Shown: piece after piece, positions 9,522 through 17,879 of the stretch
Layout of the letters: each line of letters opens with the position of its first letter
Position numbering within the stretch: the stretch's first letter is position 1
Assembly (NCBI GenBank): GCA_964479045.1
Contig: CAYZJI010000020.1
Span: forward strand, 1 to 26,715
Reading direction: 5' to 3'
DNA from: 2-02-FULL-47-50 sp964479045
Lineage (GTDB): Bacteria; Pseudomonadota; Gammaproteobacteria; Eutrophobiales; Eutrophobiaceae
Length of the DNA: 26,715 nt
The notes under the pieces: generated by a model
Seen by the model: only the letters and a program-made list of their open reading frames with translations
The model's database searches: none
Told to the model about the DNA's origin: nothing
Translations under genes and position numbers: made by a program

Positions 9522-10042
9522 TGCCGGACGTTATTCTCAAAGCCCTGCATTTCGCCGCAGACAAACACCGCGCCCAGAGCCGCAAGGATGCTGAGAGTAC
9601 ACCTTATATCAACCATCCGATTGCACTGGCCCACTTGCTCGCCAATTACGCGGGAATTACCGATCACAACGTGATTGCTGCTGCGATCCTGCACGATACG
9701 GTGGAAGATACCGATGCAACGATAGATGACATACAGGAAGAATTCGGCATGATCATCCGCAACATCGTCATGGAAGTGACCGATGACAAATCACTGCCGA
9801 GCCCGGAACGCAAACGCCTGCAAATCCAGCATGCGGCAACGATCAGTCAATCCGCGCGGTTAATCAAACTCGCAGACAAGATCAGCAACCTGCAGGACAT
9901 CATCGAACGGCCCCCGGCGAAATGGAGCCTCGAACGCAAACGCGAATACTTCGACTGGGCCAAGGCCGTAATTGATCAACTGCGCGGTACCAACGAAAAA
10001 CTCGAAGCTCTGTTTGATGAGATTTATACGCGGAAACCTTGA
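9521..10042 (+). CDS. HD-domain small alarmone hydrolase (MESH1/SpoT-hydrolase type)
   Basis: This 173-residue protein is essentially a lone hydrolase domain of the RelA/SpoT family. Metal and catalytic residues are visible: His32 (YINHP), His58-Asp59 and Glu62-Asp63 (HDTVEDT), and Asp119 with Asn123 (ADKISN). The MESH1 and small alarmone hydrolase family cleaves the 3'-pyrophosphate of (p)ppGpp, and some members act on NADPH or other nucleotides. There is no synthetase domain, TGS or ACT domain. The start overlaps the ATPase stop by one base (TGATG), so it is translated as the last gene of the peptide-transport operon. This suggests a link between peptide uptake and stringent-response nucleotides, which is inference. 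Confidence 0.88.
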   Translation: MPDVILKALHFAADKHRAQSRKDAESTPYINHPIALAHLLANYAGITDHNVIAAAILHDTVEDTDATIDDIQEEFGMIIRNIVMEVTDDKSLPSPERKRLQIQHAATISQSARLIKLADKISNLQDIIERPPAKWSLERKREYFDWAKAVIDQLRGTNEKLEALFDEIYTRKP

Positions 10043-10098
10043 AGGCTGAGCAGTATTGCTCAAAAATAAATCACTCCGGCCCCTTAAAGTTGCGGTGG

Positions 10099-10512
10099 TT
10101 AGCCGTCACCTGTATTCAGTTTATTGGCTGGCGCTAATCCTAGCCATCCGAGAGCGTCTTGGAGATCATCGAAGGTTTTGACGTGCATGCCCCGGTTCAC
10201 CGCGACGGTTTCGCCGAACCTCTCTGGGTCAAGTACTGGCACTTCCAGAACGTACGCGAATTGTATGGCAGTTGACACACCGCGATCACCGGAGCTCAGG
10301 ACAGCGTGTGCCGCAAATTCGCCATAGTAGAACCGTTCCATGATTCTGGGCTCTCCGGAGAGTTTCCGGCCATCGAAGAGAACCTTCCTGACCTTGTGTC
10401 GTGCAACCGCCTCAAGCATTTCCAAAAACGTTCTTTTTGCCTCCTCCAATGAGAACTTACCCAGCGCGTTTACGCGAAGCAACCCCGATTCGGCAAATGT
10501 TTCTATGGACAT
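10099..10512 (-). CDS. STAS-like protein of unknown function
   Basis: The protein is about 137 residues from the ATG at 10512. Further possible starts are an ATG at 10521 and a TTG at 10545. The body (GKFSLEEAKRTFLEMLEAV, VRKVLFDGRKL) has the alternating strand-helix pattern of STAS or SpoIIAA-like domains, but I do not recognise a named family and assign no function. It stands alone between the plus-strand transporter operon and the glycosyltransferase. The stop codon lies within GGCTAAC (10104-10098 on the minus strand), and a GTTGGCC sequence lies just upstream (10546-10540). This is the same bracketing as the integron cassettes at the right end, but no attC hairpin follows. Confidence 0.7.
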   Translation of the reverse strand: MSIETFAESGLLRVNALGKFSLEEAKRTFLEMLEAVARHKVRKVLFDGRKLSGEPRIMERFYYGEFAAHAVLSSGDRGVSTAIQFAYVLEVPVLDPERFGETVAVNRGMHVKTFDDLQDALGWLGLAPANKLNTGDG

Positions 10513-10678
10513 GTGCCTCATCTTGTCACCGCACTTTCCGGCCAACTAGGTACTAAGGAGCCAAAAGCTCCATGATTTTATATAGTGAATTGAGATAGGC
10601 ATATTGAAAATCTCTATCATCAGAGTCGTGTGTTAATGTAACTGGTAAATGGTTTAATTTCCAGTCAGGGAATAATCT

Positions 10679-10740
10679 GCTGCAGGGCACCTCTGTGAGG
10701 TGCCGTTATTAATAGGCAATTCATAGAATTGCCCTGCAGC
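10679..10740. other. Nested palindromes downstream of the glycosyltransferase gene
   Basis: An 11-bp perfect outer inverted repeat (10679-10689 with 10730-10740, GCTGCAGGGCA) encloses two perfect 8-bp hairpins, 10686-10693/10697-10704 and 10715-10722/10726-10733, each with a 3-base loop. The outer arms overlap the inner stems, so outer and inner pairings are mutually exclusive. It lies just beyond the glycosyltransferase stop and may act as a terminator or be a mobile palindromic repeat. The rest of the 10546-10746 gap holds one short hairpin near 10557-10571 and nothing else I can name. Confidence 0.65.
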
Positions 10741-10746
10741 TTGATT

Positions 10747-11895
10747 TCAAAGTTTGTTGGACTTCAGCTCTGCAAGTGAATAATGCGTTCCCCGCCAGTA
10801 GATCCCATCGTCACGCAGGTTAAGAATCATGGCGCGCCAGAGTATGTACAGAAACATTAATGTCCCAAACGGGAAGCCGATGCAGTACCACGGTTTGAGT
10901 TGCTGCGGTCGGCCACCGTCAATGCCGAGAATCAGGATGATGATTACGGCCAGCAAACTGAATAGCCATGGTGTGTCGCTGGTCACGAACAAGGCGATAA
11001 AAGGCCAGACGTTCAGCGTGAGTTGGATGATGGTTGAGGCGATGATGGCGGCGATACTGTAATCCATGCCGGCAAAGGCATTCTTCATCAAGCCAGCTAT
11101 CATTTCCTGGATGGAGGCATACCATTCCACGTTCATTAAATCCGTGCCTTGCAGGAATCCCTGCCGATAGCCCCTGAGCTTCACCAGCTTGCCGAGTTTC
11201 AGATCATCATCCGGGCGCAAGGCAATCGGTTCATGGCCGCCGATGGCACGGTAGACCGAAGCACGCACCATGTTGAACGCGCCAATGCCGATATGCTTTT
11301 TGCTGCCCGGTTTGGCGGCACGCCACGGTAGCGTATACAACGAAAAGAAAATACAGAAGGTCATAATGAAAATACCATACACATGACCATGTACGGTGAT
11401 GATCGGCGCAATGGCAAGATGATCGAGTTGGTTGTCCTGCAGATAATTGATCGCACGGCGTAGGGTGGAGGGCTGCATGATTACATCCGCATCCGTGAAC
11501 AAAAATATTTCGCCACTGGCCCGTGTTGCGCCGTAATGCAAGGCATGGTTTTTACCCAGCCAGCCGGGTGGCAGCTCGGTGATCTCAACCACATTCAGCC
11601 GGGCATCGGCTGCCGCCAGTTCTTTCAGGATGGCGCCCGTGTTATCGGTGGAACGATCATTGATGATGATAAATTCAAGCTGCGGATAATCCTGCTGCAA
11701 TATGGATTGCAGCGCTGCACGGATATTGCGTTCCTCATTGCGTGCCGGAATGATGATGGAAACTTTCGGCAGGTTGGAGCCTTCTGCGGGTGAGATATCC
11801 CGGAGGGATTGGATCCGGCGCATACCGATGAGAAGTTCAATGCCCAGAATAATCCATATCAACAGTACCGCGGCCGAGAAATAAAACAGAAACAT
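10747..11895 (-). CDS. Membrane-anchored family 2 glycosyltransferase
   Basis: The 382-residue protein opens with one membrane segment, then a GT-A fold domain: VSIIIPARNEERNIRAAL for nucleotide-sugar binding, IINDRSTDNT, and the metal-binding DAD near residue 135 (FLFTDADVIM). RPDDDLKLG near 230 follows. Three or so membrane segments end the protein. The GWLGKNHALHYG stretch and the ending DDGIYWRGTHYSL resemble glycosyltransferases of the CrtQ/HpnB kind, which act on lipid carriers such as carotenoids or hopanoids. The acceptor cannot be told from sequence. It starts 6 bp after the metal-transporter stop and so shares a transcript with it. Confidence 0.88.
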   Translation of the reverse strand: MFLFYFSAAVLLIWIILGIELLIGMRRIQSLRDISPAEGSNLPKVSIIIPARNEERNIRAALQSILQQDYPQLEFIIINDRSTDNTGAILKELAAADARLNVVEITELPPGWLGKNHALHYGATRASGEIFLFTDADVIMQPSTLRRAINYLQDNQLDHLAIAPIITVHGHVYGIFIMTFCIFFSLYTLPWRAAKPGSKKHIGIGAFNMVRASVYRAIGGHEPIALRPDDDLKLGKLVKLRGYRQGFLQGTDLMNVEWYASIQEMIAGLMKNAFAGMDYSIAAIIASTIIQLTLNVWPFIALFVTSDTPWLFSLLAVIIILILGIDGGRPQQLKPWYCIGFPFGTLMFLYILWRAMILNLRDDGIYWRGTHYSLAELKSNKL

Positions 11896-11901
11896 GCTTA
11901 T

Positions 11902-12657
11902 TCAGGCGATACCAAATACTGTGCGCAGCAGATAACCAGTGATAAAAGCGAGGCTGGCTGCGGCACCACCAGTGAGCAGGGTGCTCAACCCGGACGCCAG
12001 CATGGGTTTTGAGAAAAAATAGCTTTTGAACATCCCGATGGAAAAAAATACCAGGCCGGCCAGTATCGAGCTCAGGATGAATTGCTGTTGCATCTCCCAG
12101 TCCGGTATGAACAACGGTAACAGGGGTATGGCACCGGCCGCGATAAATGCAAAAAAGGTGACCACGCCAGACAACCACGGATGGGAACGGGATTTCTGCA
12201 AGCCATATTCTTCCGTCAGCATGGTTTCAATCCATAACTTGCGATCGCGGGTGATGGTGGTAACGATTTCTTCCAGCAAATTATCATTGAAGCCCTTGCG
12301 CTGAAAAATCTGCCGGATTTCTTCACGCTCGCCTTCGGGGATTTTATCGATATGTTCTTCTTCGGTTTTAATAATGTTCTCGATGAATTCCCGCTGGGCC
12401 TTGATGGATTCATAGTTGCTGACGGCCATACTGAAACCATCTGCGATCAGATTGGCAAACCCAAGCACCAGTGCCACGGTGGCTGAAAACCCGGCACCGA
12501 CAGCACCGGAGACTACAGCGAATGTGGTGACACAACCATCAATGCCACCCAGCACGGCATCGGAAATATTATGGGGTCTGGCGGATTTGTTGAGACGTTT
12601 CTGAATCGCCTCAGGATGGTGTTCGTCGCGCAAATCACGGGCACGGTAATTTTTCAC
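11902..12657 (-). CDS. VIT1/CCC1 family Fe/Mn transporter
   Basis: This 251-residue protein has the VIT layout. Two N-terminal membrane helices (ISDAVLGGIDGCVTTFAVVSGA, then VALVLGFANLIADGFSMAVSNYES) precede a Glu-rich cytosolic helical domain (about 85-150, with REFIENIIKTEEEHI and IETMLTEEYGL). Three membrane helices follow. Family members export or sequester Fe2+ or Mn2+, and the Glu-rich segment collects the metal. The start is GTG: the frame has a TGA two codons upstream and no ATG follows before the conserved region, while GGAG is spaced about 10 bases before. It lies between a diguanylate cyclase gene and the glycosyltransferase on the same strand. Confidence 0.9.
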   Translation of the reverse strand: MKNYRARDLRDEHHPEAIQKRLNKSARPHNISDAVLGGIDGCVTTFAVVSGAVGAGFSATVALVLGFANLIADGFSMAVSNYESIKAQREFIENIIKTEEEHIDKIPEGEREEIRQIFQRKGFNDNLLEEIVTTITRDRKLWIETMLTEEYGLQKSRSHPWLSGVVTFFAFIAAGAIPLLPLFIPDWEMQQQFILSSILAGLVFFSIGMFKSYFFSKPMLASGLSTLLTGGAAASLAFITGYLLRTVFGIA

Positions 12658-12708
12658 CGGTCATGTCTCCGCGCATTAATCAGACAGGCAGGCATCGGCA
12701 ACGGGCGG

Positions 12709-13761
12709 TTAATTGCCGAATAATACAGTAGCCGGGGCGGCATGGTGTTCGGACAATTGGCCGCGTGCGAGCAGGTCGTCATAGTTGAAGACACAATCAC
12801 GACCGTGTTCCTTTGCGTAATAGAGGGCCTTGTCAGCACGTTCAAGGATGACGTGAGGATAATCATGGGCGTTAATCATTGCATATCCAATGCTGATAGT
12901 AATCTTGCCGACCTGAGGAAATGGATGATCAGAAACTGTCCGGCAGAAACGTTCGAAGGTCTGTCTGGCCATGTCTGCCGGTATGGGTTCCAGTACAATC
13001 ACAAATTCCTCGCCACCAAAGCGGAACAGCAAATCCGTGTTGCGGAAAGACTGCCGGATCTTTTGTGACAGCATCAGTATCACCTCATCACCGAACAGAT
13101 GGCCATAGGTATCATTGATGCGTTTGAAATGATCGATGTCCAGCATGGCCAGCCAGGGATTGTGTACCGGTTCGTGATGTCGCTGGTCGGGTTTGCTATC
13201 GGTATTCAGACAGGTTGTCTGCCGGTAGCGCTGGATTTCCAGCAATTTGTTCAGTTTGTTATCAAAGGTACGCCGGTTAAGCAGGCCAGTCAGTTTGTCC
13301 CGCTCGCTTTCATTCAGTATGGTCAGGTAATTGCTGTAAATGCGGGTCAGGACATCAATCATTTTTGCCCGACTGGACAAATCCTCCCGGCTTAGCAGGC
13401 AAAGTGCCCCGGCCACTCTGTCTTCAAGAAACACGGGATACAGAAGATGTCGTGTGCCATCGGGCGCTGTGTGGTGGACTCCCGTTGCTGACTGCAAGCA
13501 CTGTTGAAGATGTTCATCAGCCGTGATGGTTCTTTTTTCGTTACTCCAGGTGTAGGTCTTGCCACTTTGGTTGTTCTCGCTGATCCTGAGCTGTATCACT
13601 TCTTCCAGTTTATCCATCCTGGAGTCGTGGAATAACTTGTAGAGGGTAATCTGATAGACCGGCACATGCTCAGCCAGCAGTGTGACCAGACTCAATTCAA
13701 GAGAGTCCAGGTCACGCTGACGGGTAATCTCAATGACGGAATTAAGGATTAGCGTGTCCAT
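12709..13761 (-). CDS. Diguanylate cyclase with N-terminal GAF-like sensor
   Basis: The 350-residue protein makes cyclic di-GMP from two GTP. The catalytic signature GGEEF is near residues 249-253, preceded by an intact product-inhibition site RNTD exactly five residues before it. The GGDEF fold begins at DKLTGLLNRRTFDNKL. The first 170 residues look like a GAF-type sensor (PVYQITLYKLF, LYPVFLEDRVAGALCLLS) without membrane segments or a clear cofactor motif, so the input is cytosolic and unknown. A linker of helix character joins them. The start is weakly supported: a good AGGAG sequence lies about 28 bases upstream but is too far to be its ribosome site. Confidence 0.9.
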   Translation of the reverse strand: MDTLILNSVIEITRQRDLDSLELSLVTLLAEHVPVYQITLYKLFHDSRMDKLEEVIQLRISENNQSGKTYTWSNEKRTITADEHLQQCLQSATGVHHTAPDGTRHLLYPVFLEDRVAGALCLLSREDLSSRAKMIDVLTRIYSNYLTILNESERDKLTGLLNRRTFDNKLNKLLEIQRYRQTTCLNTDSKPDQRHHEPVHNPWLAMLDIDHFKRINDTYGHLFGDEVILMLSQKIRQSFRNTDLLFRFGGEEFVIVLEPIPADMARQTFERFCRTVSDHPFPQVGKITISIGYAMINAHDYPHVILERADKALYYAKEHGRDCVFNYDDLLARGQLSEHHAAPATVLFGN

Positions 13762-13795
13762 ATTACCGATGAGCGCCGGGGTGTTATTTCTCCTG

Positions 13796-13801
13796 ATTAT
13801 A
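13796..13801 (-). promoter_or_regulatory. Candidate -10 box of the diguanylate cyclase gene
   Basis: A perfect TATAAT on the minus strand lies 35 bp before the start codon, in the 72-bp gap after modC. No good -35 box is seen at the expected distance (only T-rich sequence). If real, it gives the cyclase, metal transporter and glycosyltransferase genes a promoter separate from gor-modABC. Confidence 0.35.
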
Positions 13802-13833
13802 CAGGCGGATGATAATCCTAAAAACTGGTCCCG

Positions 13834-14934
13834 TTAGTTTAAAGGCATGATATGAATCGCCCCGGCCAACAAGGAGACTGTGATAGTTGATCCGGTCTCC
13901 AGCTCGTTACGGCGGGCAACATGGGTGGGTATCATGAAGCTCAGGACCTGTTCCTGATCGAGTTTAATCGTAATCGAGGTATTTTCGCCCAATAACAGTG
14001 CCTGTTCGATAATTCCGGTGATCGGATTTTCATGTTCACCGCGAGAAGGCCGGTCACGCCGGTGCAGGATGACGCTTTCCGGCGGAATAACCCAATGGAC
14101 CTGTGAGCCCGGGACAAATTGCGTTTGAATGGCGCATTCCAGTTCATGGTTCCCCCAGCGCAGGTAAGTGAAGTTCTTGACCGTATCGTGCCGGAGAATT
14201 TCACCGGAGAATAAATTGCCCAGGTCAACCAGTCGCGCTACCTGTGCATTGACTGGTTTCGACAGCACTTCTGCAGGGGTGCCGGTTTGCAGCAAAGTAC
14301 CGTCGTGCAGGATGCACATGCGGTCGGCGAGCATGCGGGCTTCATCCAGATCATGTGTGACTAGGATGATCGGAATATTGAGTTGTGTTCTCAATCGCGC
14401 AAGTTCGCGGCGCAGTTTCCGGCGGGTGACCTGATCCACGGCACTGAAGGGTTCATCCAGTAATAATATCGCCGGTTCACGGGCCAGCGCGCGTGCGAGA
14501 GCAACCCGCTGCTGCTGCCCGCCGGAGAGTTGCGAGGGATATCGATCCTCCAGCCCTTCCAGATTCACCAGCCGCAACATTTCCTGGATATATGATATTT
14601 TTTCCAGCTCCGGTTTGTGATTACAGGCAAGCGCGATGTTTCCGGTAACCGTCAGATGCGGAAACAAGGCATAGTGTTGAAAAACAAGTCCGGTACGGCG
14701 GTGCTGGGCAGGCCGTTGTTGTGTATGGTTGCTCCATGTTTCGCCGGCACAGGTGATATAGCAGTGTTGGGGCTGGTACAAACCGGCAATGGATCGCAAC
14801 AAAGTGGTCTTGCCACTGCCGGATGGCCCGACCAGAACGATTAATTCATGTGGCTGACAGGCGAATTCCACCTTGAGCGGAATCGGGCCGGCCTGTTGAA
14901 TACGCACCGACAGGTAATCAGGAGCGGCGTTCAT
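13834..14934 (-). CDS. modC: Molybdate ABC transporter ATP-binding protein ModC
   Basis: This 366-residue ATPase powers molybdate (or tungstate) import. It has Walker A GPSGSGKT at 36-43, signature LSGGQQQR, Walker B LLLDEPFSAVD and the H-loop VTHDLDEA. The C-terminal region after about residue 235 is a TOBE/Mop-like oxyanion-binding domain (IEQALLLGENTSITIKL, STITVSLLAGAIHIMPL), typical of ModC. The start lies 17 bp inside the end of modB with no clear ribosome site, which suggests translational coupling. The order modA-modB-modC matches the standard operon. Confidence 0.95.
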   Translation of the reverse strand: MNAAPDYLSVRIQQAGPIPLKVEFACQPHELIVLVGPSGSGKTTLLRSIAGLYQPQHCYITCAGETWSNHTQQRPAQHRRTGLVFQHYALFPHLTVTGNIALACNHKPELEKISYIQEMLRLVNLEGLEDRYPSQLSGGQQQRVALARALAREPAILLLDEPFSAVDQVTRRKLRRELARLRTQLNIPIILVTHDLDEARMLADRMCILHDGTLLQTGTPAEVLSKPVNAQVARLVDLGNLFSGEILRHDTVKNFTYLRWGNHELECAIQTQFVPGSQVHWVIPPESVILHRRDRPSRGEHENPITGIIEQALLLGENTSITIKLDQEQVLSFMIPTHVARRNELETGSTITVSLLAGAIHIMPLN

Positions 14935-15592
14935 AATGGTTCAAAGGCCGGTTGAGGAAATTAATCAGGATGATTGAAATAAAGGCAAACACCAGCAGCA
15001 GGGCGGACAGTTTTCCGGCGGCGCTGTCATTCAACACCTGCATATAGTCATAAATGGCAATTGCGGCGGTACGGGTTTCTCCGGGAATATTGCCGCCGAC
15101 CATCAAGACCACACCAAATTCGCCGAGAGTGTGTGCAAAGACCAGCACCAGCGCAGCGGCTATACCGGGCCAGGCGAGCGGCAGTTCGATTTTCCAGAAC
15201 GTTTGTGCATGGGACAAGCCGCAACACCACGCGGCTTCGCGGATGTCCGTTGCAATGGATTCAAACGCGCGCTGCATGGGAAATACGGCAAACGGCAAAT
15301 TGAATATCACTGATGCGAGCACCAGACCTTCAAATGTGAACACCAGTGGCTGCCCCAGCAACTGGTGATACCACTGGCCGAACGTAGCTTGTTCACTGAA
15401 TGCCATCAGCAGATAAAAACCGAGTACGGTTGGTGGCAGGACCAGTGGCAGGGCAATGCAGGTCATGGCAATCGTACGGCCATGAAATTTCTGGTAAGCC
15501 AGTATGCGGCCGAGTAGTACGCCTACCGGCAACAGCCCCAGCATGGTGAAGAGCGCCAGCTTGAATGAGAGAATCAGCGATTGCCCATCCAT
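14918..15592 (-). CDS. modB: Molybdate ABC transporter permease ModB
   Basis: This 224-residue membrane protein has about five membrane segments. The cytoplasmic EAA loop (REAAWCCGLSHAQTFWKIELPLAWPGI) and the family hallmark HTLGEFGVVLMVGGNIPGET near residues 160-180 are strongly typical of ModB. It starts 12 bp after modA behind an AGGAA ribosome site and overlaps modC. It forms the membrane channel that takes oxyanion from ModA. Confidence 0.95.
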   Translation of the reverse strand: MDGQSLILSFKLALFTMLGLLPVGVLLGRILAYQKFHGRTIAMTCIALPLVLPPTVLGFYLLMAFSEQATFGQWYHQLLGQPLVFTFEGLVLASVIFNLPFAVFPMQRAFESIATDIREAAWCCGLSHAQTFWKIELPLAWPGIAAALVLVFAHTLGEFGVVLMVGGNIPGETRTAAIAIYDYMQVLNDSAAGKLSALLLVFAFISIILINFLNRPLNHYERRS

Positions 15593-15604
15593 GAGGAATT
15601 CCTG

Positions 15605-16381
15605 TTATTCAGTTGGAAGGGTATATCCGAATTCGAGAATAATCCGGCGGGCGGATTCACTGGCAATATAATCATAAAGTTTACGGGCGATTTCTCCGGC
15701 ATTTTTGAGCAATACCATGCGTTGATGGATGGGATTGTGCCAGTCATCGGGCAGCAGTTCAAAATGACCGGCTTCCTGCAGTTTTGGTGTAATAGCAAGA
15801 GAGTAGGGCAGGAAAGCAGCATCCACAGCGCCGGTCAGGGCAAACTGGGCAGTCTGTCCGACATTTTCGCCGAGAACCATGCGGCCCTGAAGTTTTTCGA
15901 TCGTAGTATAGCGGTTCAGGATCTGTACTGCCGCGGCGCCATAAGGCGCGAGTTCCGGATTGGCGATGGCGATTTTGTAGCGGTCTTCATTGGCCAGTTG
16001 CCGCAGCATCTCATCCAGATTTTGCATGATGTTCAACCTTGATGATTTGGGGACATAAAGCACCAGCCGCCCAGTGGCATAGATACGGCCCTCATCCGTG
16101 GCAATTCCGATCTGGTGCAATTTGAGGGCGTAGCTTTCATCCGCGGAAAGAAACAGTTCAAAAGGCGCTCCTTGTTCGATTTGCCGTATCAGCGCCCCGG
16201 ACGATCCGGCACTGATGCGAATTTCATGGCCTGTATCTGTTTTGAATTGCTGATTGATTATTTCCATGGCCGGGGCAAAATTTGCAGCCACAGCGATGAC
16301 AGGTGTTGTTTCATCGGCGCTGGCAGAAGGCGCACAGGCAATGAACCATGTAAAAATGAATGCCCGGATAAAAATTTTCAA
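15605..16381 (-). CDS. modA: Molybdate ABC transporter periplasmic binding protein ModA
   Basis: The 258-residue protein starts with a Sec signal (MKIFIRAFIFTWFIACAPSASADE, cleavage likely after ASA). The ModA fold follows: VIAVAANFAPAMEIINQQF, the oxyanion-site Ser cluster in ISAGSSGALIRQI, and FELFLSADESY. The start is TTG, overlapping the glutathione reductase stop as TTGA, since the only later in-frame starts would remove the signal peptide. The overlap couples its translation to gor. The protein would bind molybdate or tungstate in the periplasm for molybdenum-cofactor synthesis. No ModE-type operator was recognised upstream. Confidence 0.93.
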   Translation of the reverse strand: MKIFIRAFIFTWFIACAPSASADETTPVIAVAANFAPAMEIINQQFKTDTGHEIRISAGSSGALIRQIEQGAPFELFLSADESYALKLHQIGIATDEGRIYATGRLVLYVPKSSRLNIMQNLDEMLRQLANEDRYKIAIANPELAPYGAAAVQILNRYTTIEKLQGRMVLGENVGQTAQFALTGAVDAAFLPYSLAITPKLQEAGHFELLPDDWHNPIHQRMVLLKNAGEIARKLYDYIASESARRIILEFGYTLPTE

Positions 16382-17724
16382 GCAGGCGTTCTCATGGTGA
16401 CAAATTCTTCCGCGGCAGTTGGGTGTATGCCAATGGTCGAGTCAAAAATTTTCTTGGTGGCCCCGGCTTTCAATGCAATGGCGATGCCCTGAATGATTTC
16501 ACCGGCATCCGGCCCCAGCATGTGGACACCCACCACCCGGTCTGATTTTTTATCGACGATGAGTTTCATGAAAGTGCGTTCATCACTGTCCGTCAGGCTC
16601 AGTTTCATCGGCTTGAATTTCGATTTGTAGATCACGACCTCGCCATATTTTTCACGCGCCTGTGCTTCGGTTAATCCAACCGTGCCGAGGTTTGGTTGAC
16701 TGAAGACACACGTTGGAATGTCCGAATAATCAACGGCTGTGTTTTGCTTATCATAAAGATTACGTGCCAGCACCATGCCTTCCGCCAGTGCCACCGGCGT
16801 CAGATTCACGCGATCGGTGACATCGCCGATGGCGTAAATGGACGGCACGGAGGTCCGGTAGTGTTCGTTGACGATCACAGCGCCATTTTTATTCAATCTG
16901 ACATCTACGTTTTCCAGTCCGATGTTTTTGGTATTGGGTGCACGGCCGGTGGCGTACATGACAAGATCCGTATCTCGCGCCTCGTTATTCGTGAAGCGTG
17001 CCTGATAGTGTTTATCGATCTTTTTAACTTCTGTAATGTTCTCATTGAAAATGATCTTGATGCCTTTCTTGCGCATTTCCTCGGCGAGCAGTTCACGCAG
17101 GTCCTGATCAAAACCGCGCAGAAACAACGGGCCGCGATACATGAGCGTGGTATCCACACCAAGGCCATGAAAAATACCGGCAAACTCCACAGCGATATAA
17201 CCGCCGCCCACAACAATAATTCGTTTCGGCAATTTGTCGATGAAAAAAGCTTCATTGGAGGTAATGACAAATTCCTTGCCGGGAAAATCCGGCACGCTTG
17301 GCCAACCACCGGTGGCAATCAGGATGCGTTCAGCGGTAATTTTTTCACCGTTAATGCTGACAGTGTGGGGGTCGATTATCTTGGCGCGTCCATCAATGAT
17401 TTTCACATTCGCGCCTTCGAGGATGCGTTTGTACACGCCGTTCAAACGTTCGATTTCACGGTTCTTGTTGGTCAGCAGTTTCTGCCAGTCGAAAGCCGCT
17501 TTGCCGACAGTCCAGCCAAAACCGCGCGCATTTTCGAATTCCTCCGGGAAATGTGAGGCGTAAACAAAGAGTTTCTTCGGCACACACCCCACGTTCACAC
17601 AGGTGCCGCCGTAATAGCGGTCTTCGGCAATGGCCACTTTGGCGCCGAAATTAGCGGACATGCGGGCGGCGCGTACACCGCCGGAACCCGCGCCTATAAC
17701 AAAAAGATCATATTGGTAAGTCAT
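16378..17724 (-). CDS. gor: Glutathione-disulfide reductase
   Basis: This 448-residue FAD/NADPH flavoenzyme reduces oxidised glutathione. FAD binding is at GAGSGGVRAAR (11-21). The redox-active disulfide is Cys42/Cys47 in GGTCVNVGCVPKK. NADPH binding is at VVGGGYIAVEFAG, followed by the arginines of MYRGPLFLRGFD that select NADPH over NADH. The second FAD motif is AIGDVTDRVNLTPVA, and the dimer-interface His-Glu pair sits in IHPTAAEEFVTMR at the end. Length fits the bacterial family (about 450). It is the first gene of a transcript that continues into modABC through a 4-bp overlap and is divergent from fieF. Confidence 0.96.
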   Translation of the reverse strand: MTYQYDLFVIGAGSGGVRAARMSANFGAKVAIAEDRYYGGTCVNVGCVPKKLFVYASHFPEEFENARGFGWTVGKAAFDWQKLLTNKNREIERLNGVYKRILEGANVKIIDGRAKIIDPHTVSINGEKITAERILIATGGWPSVPDFPGKEFVITSNEAFFIDKLPKRIIVVGGGYIAVEFAGIFHGLGVDTTLMYRGPLFLRGFDQDLRELLAEEMRKKGIKIIFNENITEVKKIDKHYQARFTNNEARDTDLVMYATGRAPNTKNIGLENVDVRLNKNGAVIVNEHYRTSVPSIYAIGDVTDRVNLTPVALAEGMVLARNLYDKQNTAVDYSDIPTCVFSQPNLGTVGLTEAQAREKYGEVVIYKSKFKPMKLSLTDSDERTFMKLIVDKKSDRVVGVHMLGPDAGEIIQGIAIALKAGATKKIFDSTIGIHPTAAEEFVTMRTPA

Positions 17725-17775
17725 CTGACCCTGTTTCCTGTAGAGATTTCACCATCATTTTTATGGATTTTTACC

Positions 17776-17781
17776 TATAAT
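17776..17781 (+). promoter_or_regulatory. Candidate -10 box for fieF
   Basis: A perfect TATAAT lies about 100 bp before the fieF start in the 155-bp divergent gap with gor. No convincing -35 box accompanies it, so an activator may be needed. The leader after it carries only a weak CCTG-N6-CAGG repeat. No Fur box was recognised. Confidence 0.35.
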
Positions 17782-17879
17782 GCAGCCTGAAGATACAGGC
17801 AAATTACCGGATTGGATTTTTAACGCAACTTCGACCCAACGCGACTGGTATTGTTCACCTGAAACCATCTATAACGGCG

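Noticed and set aside
10048..10066. Terminator after the alarmone hydrolase gene
   Set aside because: The 5-bp stem is followed by A-rich rather than T-rich sequence on the plus strand.
10040..10104. Possible attC next to GGCTAAC at the STAS-like gene stop
   Set aside because: No second box or complementary arms were found downstream, and the only hairpin there (GAGCA/TGCTC) is too small.
16696..17556. 286-residue open frame on the plus strand antisense to gor
   Set aside because: The opposite strand encodes a complete glutathione reductase with all motifs. The antisense frame has no known motif or ribosome site.
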